64,000 bases of DNA from Cognatundibacterium griseum (lineage in GTDB: Bacteria > Pseudomonadota > Gammaproteobacteria > Burkholderiales > Burkholderiaceae_D), in NCBI RefSeq assembly GCF_014284195.1, contig NZ_JACOGC010000006.1, positions 89,761 through 153,760 on the forward strand. The letters are read 5' to 3'. Both the position numbers and the translations under genes were made by a program. Below, in pieces: positions 25,456-35,830 of the stretch. The notes beneath the pieces are model-generated. The model made no database searches. It saw only the letters and a list, made by a program, of their open reading frames with translations, and was not told the origin of the DNA. Numbering within the stretch: the stretch's first letter is position 1; each line of letters begins with the position of its first letter.

Positions 25456-26445
25456 TCAGGATTCTCCGGATTCCACGACGCTCTGATCAATCGCGCCGAA
25501 AATGGATTTGCCATTTTTATCGAGCATTTCAATTCTGATGCTGTCGCCGAATTGCATGAAATCTGTGACTGGCGTGCCAGTCGCAATCATTTCAAGCGCG
25601 CGTTTTTCCGCAATACAGCTATATCCCTTCCCTGCATCTTTATTCGATACGGTGCCGGAGCCAATAATGGTGCCGGCTCTGGCGCATCTGGTCTTGCACA
25701 GGTGGGTAATCAGCTGCGGGAATGAAAATACCATATCCACTCCGGCATTCGGCTGGCCGACCAGATTGCCGTTCCAGACCGAGCGCAATGACAGATGCAC
25801 TTTACCATCCTGCCAGGCATCGCCTAATTCATCGGGAGTAACCGCCACCGGCGAAAAGCTGGAGGCCGGTTTTGACTGAAAAAAACCAAAGCCTTTCGCC
25901 AATTCAGCCGGAATCAGATGGCGCAATGAAACATCGTTGACCAGCATCAGAAGCCGGATGTATTCCCCGGCATGATTCACCCTGACGCCCATGGGAACAT
26001 CGCCGGTAATGACCGCGACTTCACTCTCAAAATCAATCCCCCATTCCGCCGATGCCAGCACGATGTCGTCGCAAGGGCCGATAAAATCATCGCTCCCTCC
26101 CTGATACATCAGAGGATCATGCCAGAAGCTGTCCGGCATCTCGGCATTCCTGGCTTTACGCACCAGCTCAACATGATTCACATACGACGAACCGTCTGCC
26201 CACTGAAAAGCACGCGGCAGCGGCGCCATGCAACGGGCCGGATCAAATTCAAAGCTGTTGGCAGCCTTTCCTGCATTGAGCTGGACAGATAAAGCCTCAA
26301 GCTGCGGAGCGATGAAGCCCCAGTCATCCAGCGCCCGCTGCAAGGTCGGTGCAATACCGTCAGCGATGCAGGCTGTCTTTAAATCCCTGGCAACCACGAT
26401 CAGCTGACCATCACGGGAACCATCTTTCAGGGTGGCGAGTTTCAT
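25456..26445 (-). CDS. Fumarylacetoacetate hydrolase (FAH) family protein
   Basis: 329 aa from ATG 26445 (MKLATLKDGSRDG); the frame runs nine codons upstream without support. It has an N-terminal FAA-hydrolase-N-like part (1-80) and the FAH C-terminal fold. The latter shows MYQGGSDDFIGPCDDI, the metal-ligand segment WGIDFESEVAVITGDVP, and IIGSGTVSNKDAGKGYSCIAEKR. Family members cleave C-C bonds of acylpyruvates, such as fumarylacetoacetate in tyrosine breakdown. No tyrosine-catabolism genes are beside it, so the exact substrate is open. Confidence 0.88.
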   Translation of the reverse strand: MKLATLKDGSRDGQLIVVARDLKTACIADGIAPTLQRALDDWGFIAPQLEALSVQLNAGKAANSFEFDPARCMAPLPRAFQWADGSSYVNHVELVRKARNAEMPDSFWHDPLMYQGGSDDFIGPCDDIVLASAEWGIDFESEVAVITGDVPMGVRVNHAGEYIRLLMLVNDVSLRHLIPAELAKGFGFFQSKPASSFSPVAVTPDELGDAWQDGKVHLSLRSVWNGNLVGQPNAGVDMVFSFPQLITHLCKTRCARAGTIIGSGTVSNKDAGKGYSCIAEKRALEMIATGTPVTDFMQFGDSIRIEMLDKNGKSIFGAIDQSVVESGES

Positions 26446-26743
26446 AAAAATCCTGTAACCAAGCAATGGCAAAGGATTTTACATGAAGTCCAGACATCAC
26501 AAACCGGACTGATCCAGGTATCGTATCCGGTGACAGACACTTCGCCGTTTGATCGGTTTCCCGGGATATGCCGGCTTTATATCAACTGAATAGTGAAGCT
26601 GATTCATGAGGATGGTTCATGAGGCTGTTTAGCGAAACTATTTTCTGAATCCTGCTACAGAACTGATTTTTTCTGCACTCTCTGCACAGATTCTGAGAAC
26701 AGGTACCGTAAAATACCGCCGTTTCCCTTGTTCACAGCCTGCC

Positions 26744-28591
26744 ATGAAAAAAAGATGCTATTACCTGTCACTGAGTTTATTCTTTGTCGCCCTGTCCGGC
26801 AGCCATCAGCTCAGTGCTGCACCGCTGGATAGTCAGACAACACTCAATGCTGCGCCACAGCCACTCAACAGCAACGCTTCCCAAACCGGAGCAAAAAAAC
26901 TGGCGGCACTGGCCGAGCGGTATTACGAACAGCAGGCACGTTTTGAACCCGTCGCTGCGACTTACAACGGCGACAACCGTTATGATGACCAGTTACCGCA
27001 AACTCTGGATATGAAGGTCAAGGCAAAACAGATTGCCATGTGGCGCCAGCTCGCCGGTGAATTACGCCGGATCAGCCGCACGCAACTGTCGGCCGCAGAT
27101 CAGGTCACTTATGATTGCCTGCAATACGAACTGGATGCTGCAATCAAAATGTCGGCCTTTGATGACCGCCTGATGCCAGTCAACCAGATGGACAGCATTC
27201 CTCTGACCATGGCGCATTTTGCCAGCGGTCAGAGCGCACAATTGCTGAAAACCGCCCCCCAGTACGACGCCTACCTGAACCGTCTGAAGCAATTGCCGGC
27301 ATGGTTGCAACAGGCAACGGCCAATATGCGTGAAGGTATGCGCCGCCAGATCGTTCTGCCCAGGGCGCTGGTGCTTTCCATGTTGCCGCAATATACGCAA
27401 CTGATCGGCGACAAGGTGGAAAACCATCCTTACTATCTGCCGGTCAGCCATTTTCCGGCAGGCTTCAGTGAGGCTGACAAGCTGCGCCTGAGCAAAGATT
27501 ACCGCAGCGTCATCCAGGATCAGGTTTTACCAGCACTGCAACAATTTACCCAGTTCCTGAATCAGGAATATCTGCCAGCCAGCCGCACGAGCACCGGCTG
27601 GAGCGCCCTGCCCGACGGAGAACGCTGGTATCGCGCCTGGGTCGAGGATCAGACCACCACCCGTTTGAGCCCGGAACAAATTCATGCCATCGGCTTGCGA
27701 GAAGTGGCGCGGATTCAGAACGAATACGTGCGGCTCGGACCGCAGCTGGGTTATCAGGGTGATCCCAAAGCCTTGCCAGCCTGGATGGAAGCGCAGACAA
27801 CTTACCGGCCATTCAAGTCGGAAAAAGAAGTGCTGGACGCCTATCGCGCAATTGATGCTGCTGTGCGGGAAAAACTACCATTATTTTTTGGAAAGACACC
27901 CAGGGCGGCGCTGGATATCCGCGCCGAGCCGGAAATCAGCCGGAAAACCGCCTCTGACCATTACTCTGCGCCAGCCATTGACGGCTCCCGTCCCGGGGTA
28001 TTCTGGGCGGTCATCAATAACCCGGCAGACTATGCAACGACCGGAATGAAAACACTGTTCCTGCATGAGGGGCAGCCTGGCCACCATTTTCATCTGGCAA
28101 CGCTGCAGGAGCTGGATGTTCCCCGGTTCCGCAAAGTCGGCGGCAATAATGCCTATACCGAAGGCTGGGCCTTATATGCAGAAACCCTGGGGCGCGACAT
28201 GGGGCTGTTTGAAAACGATCCGGCCGCCTACTATGGACACCTGAGCGATGAAATGCTCCGTGCAACCCGGCTGGTCGTGGACACCGGCATGCATGCCAAA
28301 GGCTGGACCCGCGAACAGGGCATCCGGTATCTGCAGGAAACCCTGGGTTACAGCGAAGCTGTCTCCCTCCAGTGCATAGAGCGATATATGGCATGGCCGG
28401 GGCAGGCACTCGGTTACAAGATCGGCGCATTAAAAATCATGGAATTACGGCAAAAAGCACAGGCCAGCCTTGGCGCACGCTTTGATTTACGTCAGTTTCA
28501 CGATGCAATCCTGAGTGACGGCACCCTGCCGCTTTCACTGCTGGAAACGAAGATGCTGAAATGGATCGCCACCCGGCAGAACAACAAATAG
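26744..28591 (+). CDS. Secreted DUF885 zinc-hydrolase-like protein
   Basis: 615 aa, signal peptide MKKRCYYLSLSLFFVALSGSHQLSAA, then a long helical domain. The signature of DUF885 is clear: FLHEGQPGHHFHLA with H441 and E442, and NAYTEGWALYAETLG with E473, which together resemble the zinc-binding motifs of helical metallopeptidases. Activity is presumed peptidase-like but not established for this group. The preceding 298-bp gap separates it from the divergent FAH gene and shows nothing else definite. No clear terminator follows before the HDOD gene. Confidence 0.88.
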   Translation: MKKRCYYLSLSLFFVALSGSHQLSAAPLDSQTTLNAAPQPLNSNASQTGAKKLAALAERYYEQQARFEPVAATYNGDNRYDDQLPQTLDMKVKAKQIAMWRQLAGELRRISRTQLSAADQVTYDCLQYELDAAIKMSAFDDRLMPVNQMDSIPLTMAHFASGQSAQLLKTAPQYDAYLNRLKQLPAWLQQATANMREGMRRQIVLPRALVLSMLPQYTQLIGDKVENHPYYLPVSHFPAGFSEADKLRLSKDYRSVIQDQVLPALQQFTQFLNQEYLPASRTSTGWSALPDGERWYRAWVEDQTTTRLSPEQIHAIGLREVARIQNEYVRLGPQLGYQGDPKALPAWMEAQTTYRPFKSEKEVLDAYRAIDAAVREKLPLFFGKTPRAALDIRAEPEISRKTASDHYSAPAIDGSRPGVFWAVINNPADYATTGMKTLFLHEGQPGHHFHLATLQELDVPRFRKVGGNNAYTEGWALYAETLGRDMGLFENDPAAYYGHLSDEMLRATRLVVDTGMHAKGWTREQGIRYLQETLGYSEAVSLQCIERYMAWPGQALGYKIGALKIMELRQKAQASLGARFDLRQFHDAILSDGTLPLSLLETKMLKWIATRQNNK

Positions 28592-28786
28592 ACATTTGTT
28601 TGCTTTTTTCAGATTGCTTGATTGACCTTCGCAGGTAAGTCGAGCAAAATGAAGTACGGAAACTGATTGCCGGAAAATCATACTGTGGTTTGAAGGCAAT
28701 CAGCGCAATTGTGATAACCTGAGCAACTATTTCTGCCATTGTTCCCTCAGACAGAAAAGCACAGGTGCAGTCAGCAAACATCTGCG

Positions 28787-29692
28787 ATGTTTAACTCCAA
28801 TACACAGACCTCTGCGATGAACAGATCGAAAGCGCTCAAATGCATCGTTGAACAAGCGAACAACGACGACCTGGTATTCCCGACCAATGTCGCTGCCTCG
28901 TTGAAAATTCAGCAAGTTCTGGATGATCCCGATTGTTCAGCAGATACCGTCACCAAACTGATCCTGAATGAACCGCTGCTGGCCGCGCGCGTCGTGGCGA
29001 TTGCCAATTCGGCAGCATACAGCCGTGGAACCGACATCACCAATGTCAAAGCCGCGGTTAACCGGCTCGGTTTCCGCACATTACGTGCTGTGGTGGTTTC
29101 CATCGTAGTGCGCCAGCTTGCCGGAACCAGTAAAAATAAAGACATTCAGCGCATGGCCAACGAACTCTGGGAACATACGGCGCAGGTTGCCGCATTGTCG
29201 CAAGTCATTGCCCGTCGCATCACACGCCTTGATCCGGACACGGCCATGTTTGCCGGTATCGTGCATGAAGTCGGCAACTTCTATCTGCTGTCGCGCGCTG
29301 AAGAATTCCCCTCGCTGCTGGAGCCGGAAGCGCCGCCAGCTGTGACCAGCGAGCTGCCCGAATTTGAAGACACCGTCGTCGATCTGGATACTACCGAGGC
29401 CATCATTGGCAGAGCGGTCATCAAAAACCTGCACCTGCCGGCAGCCGTAGTGGAAGCGGTGGAAGCCATGTGGTTCGGGTTGCGCGCCATGCCGCCAGAG
29501 ACGCTGGGCGACACGATCCTGCTGGCCAATGAGCTTGCGCACCGGCATTCCCCATTCGATTTCACCTCCGAAATTGATGCAGAACTATATGCTTCAGAAA
29601 TTGATTTTGTTGTCGGCGATGGCACGCTCAACAGCATCCTGGAGGAATCCGAGGAAGAAGTCGCCTCGCTGACATCGGCGCTGCTGGTCTGA
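28787..29692 (+). CDS. HDOD-domain protein
   Basis: 301 aa from ATG 28787; ATG 28739 and 28817 are in-frame alternatives, and none has a good ribosome site. The HDOD domain spans about 20-240, with IVEQANNDDLVFPTNVAASLKIQQVLDDPDCSADTVTKLILNEPLLAARVVAIANSAAYS and a degenerate HD motif (GIVHEVGNFYLL). HDOD proteins are non-enzymatic regulators linked to c-di-GMP and stress signalling. The C-terminus ends in an acidic tail (EESEEEVASLTS). No fused output domain is present. Confidence 0.88.
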   Translation: MFNSNTQTSAMNRSKALKCIVEQANNDDLVFPTNVAASLKIQQVLDDPDCSADTVTKLILNEPLLAARVVAIANSAAYSRGTDITNVKAAVNRLGFRTLRAVVVSIVVRQLAGTSKNKDIQRMANELWEHTAQVAALSQVIARRITRLDPDTAMFAGIVHEVGNFYLLSRAEEFPSLLEPEAPPAVTSELPEFEDTVVDLDTTEAIIGRAVIKNLHLPAAVVEAVEAMWFGLRAMPPETLGDTILLANELAHRHSPFDFTSEIDAELYASEIDFVVGDGTLNSILEESEEEVASLTSALLV

Positions 29693-29749
29693 AATATTGC
29701 GGCAACTCATGCTGCCGGCTTCATCCTTGCTGTGATTTGCTTCAGGTAC

Positions 29750-29777
29750 AAAAAAGCGCGAACAATTCGCGCTTTTT
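29750..29777. terminator. Bidirectional terminator between HDOD and prpE
   Basis: GCGCGAA (29756-29762) pairs with TTCGCGC (29766-29772) around CAA, with A6 and T6 flanks. It serves the two convergent genes. Confidence 0.92.
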
Positions 29778-29797
29778 TATTTCCCGTATCTTTGAAC

Positions 29798-31687
29798 TCA
29801 GGCCGAGACGGCCGCCTTGATCTGAGTCAGGGATGACGGATCTTCTATCGTCGTCAGATCACCGGCATCCCGTCCTTCACAAATAGCCTGAATCGAACGC
29901 CGCAATAATTTTCCGGAGCGGGTTTTCGGCAACATGGTCACAAAATGCACACGAGATGGCCGCGCCACCGCACCCAGCTGCCGGTCCACCACGGCCATGA
30001 CTTCGCCTTCCAGCGCCAGTTTTTGCTCTGGCGTTGCGGCCAGTTCAGGATGTTTCAGAATCGCAAACGCGACGGCAACCTGCCCTTTGAGCTTATCTTC
30101 CACGCCAACCACCGCGACCTCGGAAACCTGCGCATGGCTGGAAATGCTCTCTTCAATTTCACGGGTGCCAAGACGATGCCCTGCCACATTGATCACGTCA
30201 TCGGTACGACCAAGAATAAAATAATACCCATCAGCATCCCGGATGCCCCAGTCAAAGGTCGAATACAGCTGCTCCTGCGCAAAATTGCTCCAGTAAGTAT
30301 TCACAAAGCGCTGGTCGTCGCCGTACACGGTCTGCATGCAGCCCGGTGGCAGAGGACCGCGGATCGCCACGACACCTTTCTCTCCGGCACCGCATTCCGC
30401 ACCGGTGCTTTCATTGATGATGCATACGTTATAGCCATACATCGCCACACCGGGGCTGCCGAGCCGGGTGTCTTTATGCTCGACCCCGCGGGCCACCGAC
30501 AGAATCGGCCAGCCGGTTTCTGTCTGCCAGTAATTATCAATGATCGGCACTCCCAGTTCTCCGGCGATCCAGTCGGAAGTGGTTTCGTCCAGCGGTTCGC
30601 CTGCCAGGTACAGGGCTTTCAAAGAAGACAGATCGTATTTTTTCATCAGCTCAGGCGGATGTTTTTTCAGCACCCGGATGGCCGTCGGTGCAGAAAACAT
30701 GCGGGTGACTTTGTATTTTTCGACGATGCTCCACCAGATACCGGCGTCCGGACGGATCGGTGTGCCTTCGTACATGATGGTCGCCATGCCGGCAATCAGC
30801 GGGCCGTAAACGATGTAAGAGTGACCGACCACCCAGCCGATATCGGAAGTCGCGAAATAGGTTTCCCCCGGATTGCCGCAATAAATATGCTTCATCGACG
30901 CCGCCAGCGCGACTGCGTAACCGCCGACGTCACGCTGCACGCCCTTCGGTTTGCCGGTGGTGCCCGAGGTGTACAGCACGTAGGACATCGCGTTCGATTC
31001 CAGCCAGGTGACCGGCACCTGCGCATCCATGTGCTGTGCCCGTAACGTGGTGTAATCCACATCCCGGCCACTGACCAGATTCATGGTATCAAGCCTGCGA
31101 TTAACCAGCAGCACATGCTGTGGCGGGTGATCTGCAGCGGCGATCGCATCATCCAGCAAAGGCTTGTAAGGAACCGCCTTACCGCCGCGCATACCAGCGT
31201 CGGCAGAGACGATCAGCACGGGCTGTGCATCATCGATGCGCGTTGCCAGACTCTTGGACGCAAAGCCGCCAAACACCACGGAGTGCACTGCACCGATGCG
31301 GGCGCAGGCCAGCATCGCAAATGCCGCCTCGGCAATCATCGGCATGTAAATCAGTACTCGGTCACCCTGCTTCACACCAAGGCTTTGCATGATAGCTGCC
31401 ATGCGCTGCACTTCAGCATGGAGTTCAGCGAATGAATACGTTTTTTCGGTATTGGTTTCTGTCGAAATGGCGATCAGTGCGGGCTGATCCGGCTGGGTAC
31501 GCAGCCAGCGGTCTACCGCGTTGTGGCACAGATTGGTCTCGCCGCCGACGAACCAGCGCGCAAATGGCGGGCGGCTGGTATCGAGCACCTGCTGATACGG
31601 CCGGTGCCAGTCGATCAGCTGTGCTTCGCGGTCCCAGAATTTTTCCGGCTGCCGGATTGATTCCTGATAAAAATCTGCGTATGTCAT
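29798..31687 (-). CDS. prpE: Propionate-CoA ligase
   Basis: 629 aa from ATG 31687 (AGGAGGG just upstream). AMP-forming acyl-CoA synthetase activating propionate to propionyl-CoA for the methylcitrate cycle. The AMP-binding motif YTSGTTGKPKG, the acyl-adenylate region IIDNYWQTETGWPI, the hinge YYFILGRTDDVINVAGHRLGTREIEE and the regulatory acetylation lysine in PKTRSGKLLRR are present. The N-terminus (MTYADFYQESIRQPEKFW) is PrpE-like. A strong terminator at 31769-31802 separates it from prpF, so prpE has its own promoter or depends on read-through. Confidence 0.96.
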   Translation of the reverse strand: MTYADFYQESIRQPEKFWDREAQLIDWHRPYQQVLDTSRPPFARWFVGGETNLCHNAVDRWLRTQPDQPALIAISTETNTEKTYSFAELHAEVQRMAAIMQSLGVKQGDRVLIYMPMIAEAAFAMLACARIGAVHSVVFGGFASKSLATRIDDAQPVLIVSADAGMRGGKAVPYKPLLDDAIAAADHPPQHVLLVNRRLDTMNLVSGRDVDYTTLRAQHMDAQVPVTWLESNAMSYVLYTSGTTGKPKGVQRDVGGYAVALAASMKHIYCGNPGETYFATSDIGWVVGHSYIVYGPLIAGMATIMYEGTPIRPDAGIWWSIVEKYKVTRMFSAPTAIRVLKKHPPELMKKYDLSSLKALYLAGEPLDETTSDWIAGELGVPIIDNYWQTETGWPILSVARGVEHKDTRLGSPGVAMYGYNVCIINESTGAECGAGEKGVVAIRGPLPPGCMQTVYGDDQRFVNTYWSNFAQEQLYSTFDWGIRDADGYYFILGRTDDVINVAGHRLGTREIEESISSHAQVSEVAVVGVEDKLKGQVAVAFAILKHPELAATPEQKLALEGEVMAVVDRQLGAVARPSRVHFVTMLPKTRSGKLLRRSIQAICEGRDAGDLTTIEDPSSLTQIKAAVSA

Positions 31688-31768
31688 AGTCCCTCCTGAT
31701 TGGAATTTCATGAGCATTGCCGCGGGCCAGCCGGGCAGTGTCGCGTAAGTTTTATGTAAGCCACCAAC

Positions 31769-31802
31769 AAAAAACGCGGCCTTTCAAGGGGCCGCGTTTT
31801 TT
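31769..31802. terminator. Terminator between prpF and prpE
   Basis: AAAAAACGCGGCC (31769-31781) pairs perfectly with GGCCGCGTTTTTT (31790-31802). It ends the prpB-prpC-acnD-prpF transcript on the minus strand. Confidence 0.92.
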
Positions 31803-31836
31803 GTGAATGATTCATCGTATCTGGTCGTCTGCTATT

Positions 31837-33030
31837 TTAGAAACTGTCGCCGGGAATCCTGACCCAGCCTTCCATCAATACCCGGGCGCTGCGGCTCATG
31901 ATCGCTTTTCTGACGCACCATTCGCCGTTTTCCTGCGTCGCTTCGGCGCCTACCCGCAAGGTGCCGGACGGATGCCCGAAACGCACTGCCTGACGCTGAC
32001 CGCCGCCCGCCGCCAGATTCACCAGCGTGCCGGGTATCGCGGCCGCTGTGCCAATGGCAACGGCTGCCGTGCCCATCATCGCATGGTGCAGTTTTCCCAT
32101 CGACAACGCACGGACCAACAGATCAATGTCGGCTGCCCTGACCTGTTTGCCGCTGGACGCGGTGTAATCTGCCGGCGGCGCAACGAATGCCACCTTCGGC
32201 GTATGCTGACGCTGAGCCGCGTCCTCAACTTTGCTGATGAGCCCCATACGAACGGCGCCGTGAGCACGGATAGTCTCGAACATGGCCAACGCCCTGGAGT
32301 CGCCATTAATGGCATCCTGCAGCTCTGTGCCGGTATAGCCAAGCGCTGCCGCATTCACAAAAATCGTCGGAATCCCGGCATTGATCATCGTGACCGTCAG
32401 CGCACCGATCCCCGGCACTTCCAGCGTATCGACCAGATTCCCGGTGGGGAACATCGCTCCCCCGCCATCCCCCTCGCCTTCATCAGCCGGATCTAAAAAT
32501 TCCAGTTGTACCTCGGCAGCCGGGAAAGTCACGCCATCCAGCTCAAAATCACCGGTTTCCTGCACTTCACCATTGGTGACCGGCACATGCGCAATAATCG
32601 TTTTACCGATGTTGGCCTGCCAGATACGCACCGTGCAGACACCGTTGTGTGGCACCCGGGCTGCATCCACCAGCCCGCCGCTGATTGCAAAAGAACCGAC
32701 CGCAGCAGACAGATTGCCGCAGTTGCCGCTCCAGTCAACGAATGCCTTGTCGATCGAGACTTGTCCGAACAGGTAATCGACATCGTGATCTGGTCGCGCC
32801 GATTTCGCCAGGATCACCGTTTTACTGGTGCTGGAAGTGGCGCCGCCCATGCCGTCAATCTGTTTGCCATAAGGATCGGGACTGCCGATCACGCGCAGCA
32901 GTAAGGCATCGCGTGCGGCACCGGGCGTCTGTGCCGCCGCCGGTAAATCCTGCAGACGGAAAAACACGCCTTTACTGGTGCCGCCACGGATGTAGGTGGC
33001 GGGAATTTTAATTTGTGCTGCATGAACCAT
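31837..33030 (-). CDS. prpF: 2-methylaconitate cis-trans isomerase
   Basis: 397 aa. Together with AcnD it converts 2-methylcitrate to 2-methyl-cis-aconitate, replacing PrpD. The family start KIPATYIRGGTSKGVFFRLQDLP, the segments NCGNLSAAVGSFAI and GGAMFPTGNLVDTLEVPG, and the C-terminal GHPSGTLRVGAEA are diagnostic for PrpF of the DapF-like epimerase fold. AGGAGC precedes the ATG. It lies 78 bp after acnD on the same strand and is the last gene before the terminator. Confidence 0.96.
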   Translation of the reverse strand: MVHAAQIKIPATYIRGGTSKGVFFRLQDLPAAAQTPGAARDALLLRVIGSPDPYGKQIDGMGGATSSTSKTVILAKSARPDHDVDYLFGQVSIDKAFVDWSGNCGNLSAAVGSFAISGGLVDAARVPHNGVCTVRIWQANIGKTIIAHVPVTNGEVQETGDFELDGVTFPAAEVQLEFLDPADEGEGDGGGAMFPTGNLVDTLEVPGIGALTVTMINAGIPTIFVNAAALGYTGTELQDAINGDSRALAMFETIRAHGAVRMGLISKVEDAAQRQHTPKVAFVAPPADYTASSGKQVRAADIDLLVRALSMGKLHHAMMGTAAVAIGTAAAIPGTLVNLAAGGGQRQAVRFGHPSGTLRVGAEATQENGEWCVRKAIMSRSARVLMEGWVRIPGDSF

Positions 33031-33108
33031 GAATATCTGCTCCTGAATGCACCGGCGGGAAATGTGTCAGGGACACTGAATCATTTCCGCGCCGGCTTCC
33101 GGTAAGGA

Positions 33109-35703
33109 TTAAGCCGCTTTCGACGATTCCAGGAAATCCTGGGCAAAGCGCTGCAACACGCCGCCGGCTTCATAAATCGATACCTCTTCTGCGGTATCGA
33201 GACGGCAGGTCATTGGCACTTCCACCCGTTCGCCGTTGGCACGGTGTATCACCAGCAGCAAGTCGGCACGCGGTTTGCGCTCACCGACCACGTCATAGGT
33301 TTCCGTACCGTCGATTCCGAGTGTCAGGCGATTGACGCCGGGTTTAAATTCCAGCGGCAGCACGCCCATTCCGATCAGATTGGTGCGGTGAATACGCTCA
33401 AAACCTTCTGCAGCAATCGCTTCCACACCCGCCAGACGCACGCCTTTTGCCGCCCAGTCACGCGAAGAACCTTGTCCATAATCAGCGCCGGCGACGATGA
33501 TCAACGGCTGTTTGCGGTTCATGTAAGTCTCGATGGTTTCCCACATGCGCATGACCTTGCCCTCAGGCTCCACGCGCGCCAGCGAACCGGCTTTCACCTT
33601 GCCCTCGGCATCGCGCACCATTTCGTTTTTGAGCGTCGGGTTAGCAAAGGTCGCACGCTGCGCAGTCAGGTGATCGCCGCGATGGGTTGCGTAAGAGTTG
33701 AAGTCCTCTTCCGGCAGGCCCATCTTGTGCAGATATTCGCCGGCAGCGCTGTCCATCATGATCGCATTCGATGGTGACAGGTGATCGGTCGTGATATTGT
33801 CCGGCAACACTGCCAGCGGACGCATGCCTGTGAGCGTGCGCGCTCCGGCCAGTGCGCCTTCCCAGTACGGCGGGCGACGGATATAGGTTGACATCGGACG
33901 CCAGTCGTACAACGGGCTGACTGCCGGCCCCTGATCTGCGCGGATGGTAAACATCGGCTCATATACCTGGCGGAACATTTCCGGCTTGACGCTGGATTTC
34001 ACGATCGCATCAATTTCCTCGTCGGTCGGCCAGATATCCTTCAGGCGGATTTCTTTACCGTCAACCACGGTCAGCACATCCTTTTCAATGTCAAAGCGGA
34101 CCGTACCGGCAATCGCGTAAGCGACAACCAGCGGTGGCGAAGCCAGGAAAGCCTGTTTGGCATAAGGATGAATACGGCCATCGAAATTACGGTTGCCTGA
34201 CAGCACAGCCGTGGCATACAGATCACGGTCCACGATTTCTTTCTGGATCACCGGATCGAGCGCTCCGGACATGCCGTTGCAGGAGGTGCAGGCATACGCG
34301 ACCACGCCAAAGCCGAGCTGTTCCAGTTCATTCATCAGTCCGGCTTCCTGCAGATACAGCGTCACTGCTTTGGAGCCCGGCGCCAGTGAAGATTTGACCC
34401 AAGGTTTGCGCACCAGTCCCAGCCGGTTGGCGTTGCGGGCCAAGAGGCCGGCGGCAATCACATTACGCGGGTTACTGGTGTTCGTGCAGCTGGTGATGGC
34501 GGCAATGATGACAGCGCCATCCGGCATCTTGCCGTCTTCCCGCTGCCACGGCGCGGCAATGCCTTTGGCTGCCAGATCAGATGTCGCCAGCCGTGCGTGC
34601 GGATTGGACGGACCGGCCATGTTGCGCACGACGGTAGACAGATCGAATGTCAGCACCCGTTCGTATTCTGCCGTTTTCAGCGCGTCGGACCACAAACCCG
34701 CCTGTTTCGCATACGTTTCCACCAGTCGGATCTGCTCGTCGGTACGGCCTGTCAGGCGCAGATAATCGATGGTCTGCTGATCGATGCTGAACATCGCTGC
34801 CGTAGCACCGTATTCCGGCGCCATATTGGAAATGGTGGCGCGGTCACCCAGCGTCAGCGCGGCAGCACCTGGACCATAAAATTCCAGATAGGCGCCAACG
34901 ACTTTGGACTTACGCAAAAATTCGGTCAGCGCCAGCACGATGTCGGTCGCGGTAATGCCCGGCTGCGGCTTGCCGCTGAGTTCGACACCGATGATGTCCG
35001 GCAGGCGCATCCATGATGCGCGACCTAGCATGACGTTTTCAGCCTCCAGCCCGCCGACGCCGATGGCAATCACGCCGAGCGCATCCACGTGCGGGGTGTG
35101 GCTGTCAGTACCGACGCAGGTATCGGGATAGGCCACGCCCTGATCGGCGTGAATCACCGGCGACATGCGTTCCAGATTGATCTGGTGCATGATGCCGTTG
35201 CCTGGCGGGATCACATCCACATTTTTGAAAGCACGCTTGGTCCAGTCGATGAAATGGAAGCGGTCTTCGTTGCGACGGTCTTCAATCGCACGGTTTTTTT
35301 CAAATGCCTGCGGATCGAAACCGCCGCATTCCACCGCCAGCGAATGATCAACGATCAGCTGTACCGGCACCACCGGATTGACCTTGGCAGGATCACCGCC
35401 CTGATCGGCAATCGCATCGCGCAAGCCAGCCAGATCCACCAGCGCGGTCTGGCCGAGAATGTCATGACAGACCACGCGTGCCGGAAACCACGGAAAGTCG
35501 AGTTCGCGTTTGCGTTCGATCAGCTGTTTCAGCGAAGCTGTCAGCGTCTCCGGGTCACAACGGCGGACCAGGTTCTCGGCCAGCACGCGCGAGGTGTAAG
35601 GCAGGCGGTCGTAAGCACCGGGAGCAATGGCATCCACCGCAGCACGGGCATCAAAAAAATCCAGCTCGGTACCGGGCAGGGGTTTGCGATATTGAGTATT
35701 CAT
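33109..35703 (-). CDS. acnD: Fe/S-dependent 2-methylisocitrate dehydratase
   Basis: 864 aa aconitase-family enzyme dehydrating 2-methylcitrate. The aconitase signature VGTDSHTPHVDALGVIAIGVGGLEAENVMLG and the cluster cysteines in AAITSCTNTSNP and VAYACTSCNGMSG are present, and the swivelling C-terminal domain carries AGADYGQGSSRDWAAKGVRLAG. Its association with prpF identifies AcnD rather than the TCA aconitase AcnA. It lies 127 bp after prpC, same strand. Confidence 0.96.
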   Translation of the reverse strand: MNTQYRKPLPGTELDFFDARAAVDAIAPGAYDRLPYTSRVLAENLVRRCDPETLTASLKQLIERKRELDFPWFPARVVCHDILGQTALVDLAGLRDAIADQGGDPAKVNPVVPVQLIVDHSLAVECGGFDPQAFEKNRAIEDRRNEDRFHFIDWTKRAFKNVDVIPPGNGIMHQINLERMSPVIHADQGVAYPDTCVGTDSHTPHVDALGVIAIGVGGLEAENVMLGRASWMRLPDIIGVELSGKPQPGITATDIVLALTEFLRKSKVVGAYLEFYGPGAAALTLGDRATISNMAPEYGATAAMFSIDQQTIDYLRLTGRTDEQIRLVETYAKQAGLWSDALKTAEYERVLTFDLSTVVRNMAGPSNPHARLATSDLAAKGIAAPWQREDGKMPDGAVIIAAITSCTNTSNPRNVIAAGLLARNANRLGLVRKPWVKSSLAPGSKAVTLYLQEAGLMNELEQLGFGVVAYACTSCNGMSGALDPVIQKEIVDRDLYATAVLSGNRNFDGRIHPYAKQAFLASPPLVVAYAIAGTVRFDIEKDVLTVVDGKEIRLKDIWPTDEEIDAIVKSSVKPEMFRQVYEPMFTIRADQGPAVSPLYDWRPMSTYIRRPPYWEGALAGARTLTGMRPLAVLPDNITTDHLSPSNAIMMDSAAGEYLHKMGLPEEDFNSYATHRGDHLTAQRATFANPTLKNEMVRDAEGKVKAGSLARVEPEGKVMRMWETIETYMNRKQPLIIVAGADYGQGSSRDWAAKGVRLAGVEAIAAEGFERIHRTNLIGMGVLPLEFKPGVNRLTLGIDGTETYDVVGERKPRADLLLVIHRANGERVEVPMTCRLDTAEEVSIYEAGGVLQRFAQDFLESSKAA

Positions 35704-35830
35704 GATAAGTCAGGAAAGAGGTTCAGATTCCGGGGAAACGGCCTGCCGGAACGCAACAGATTCAGGCACATCAGACAGGCTGACTGCAGGACAGCCGCGA
35801 TGCCGATGGCAACACGGCTGGCTTCCTGTT

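Noticed and set aside
29945..31045. 366-codon frame antisense to prpE
   Set aside because: Runs opposite to an unmistakable PrpE; composition is His/Arg/Gly-rich as expected for a shadow frame.
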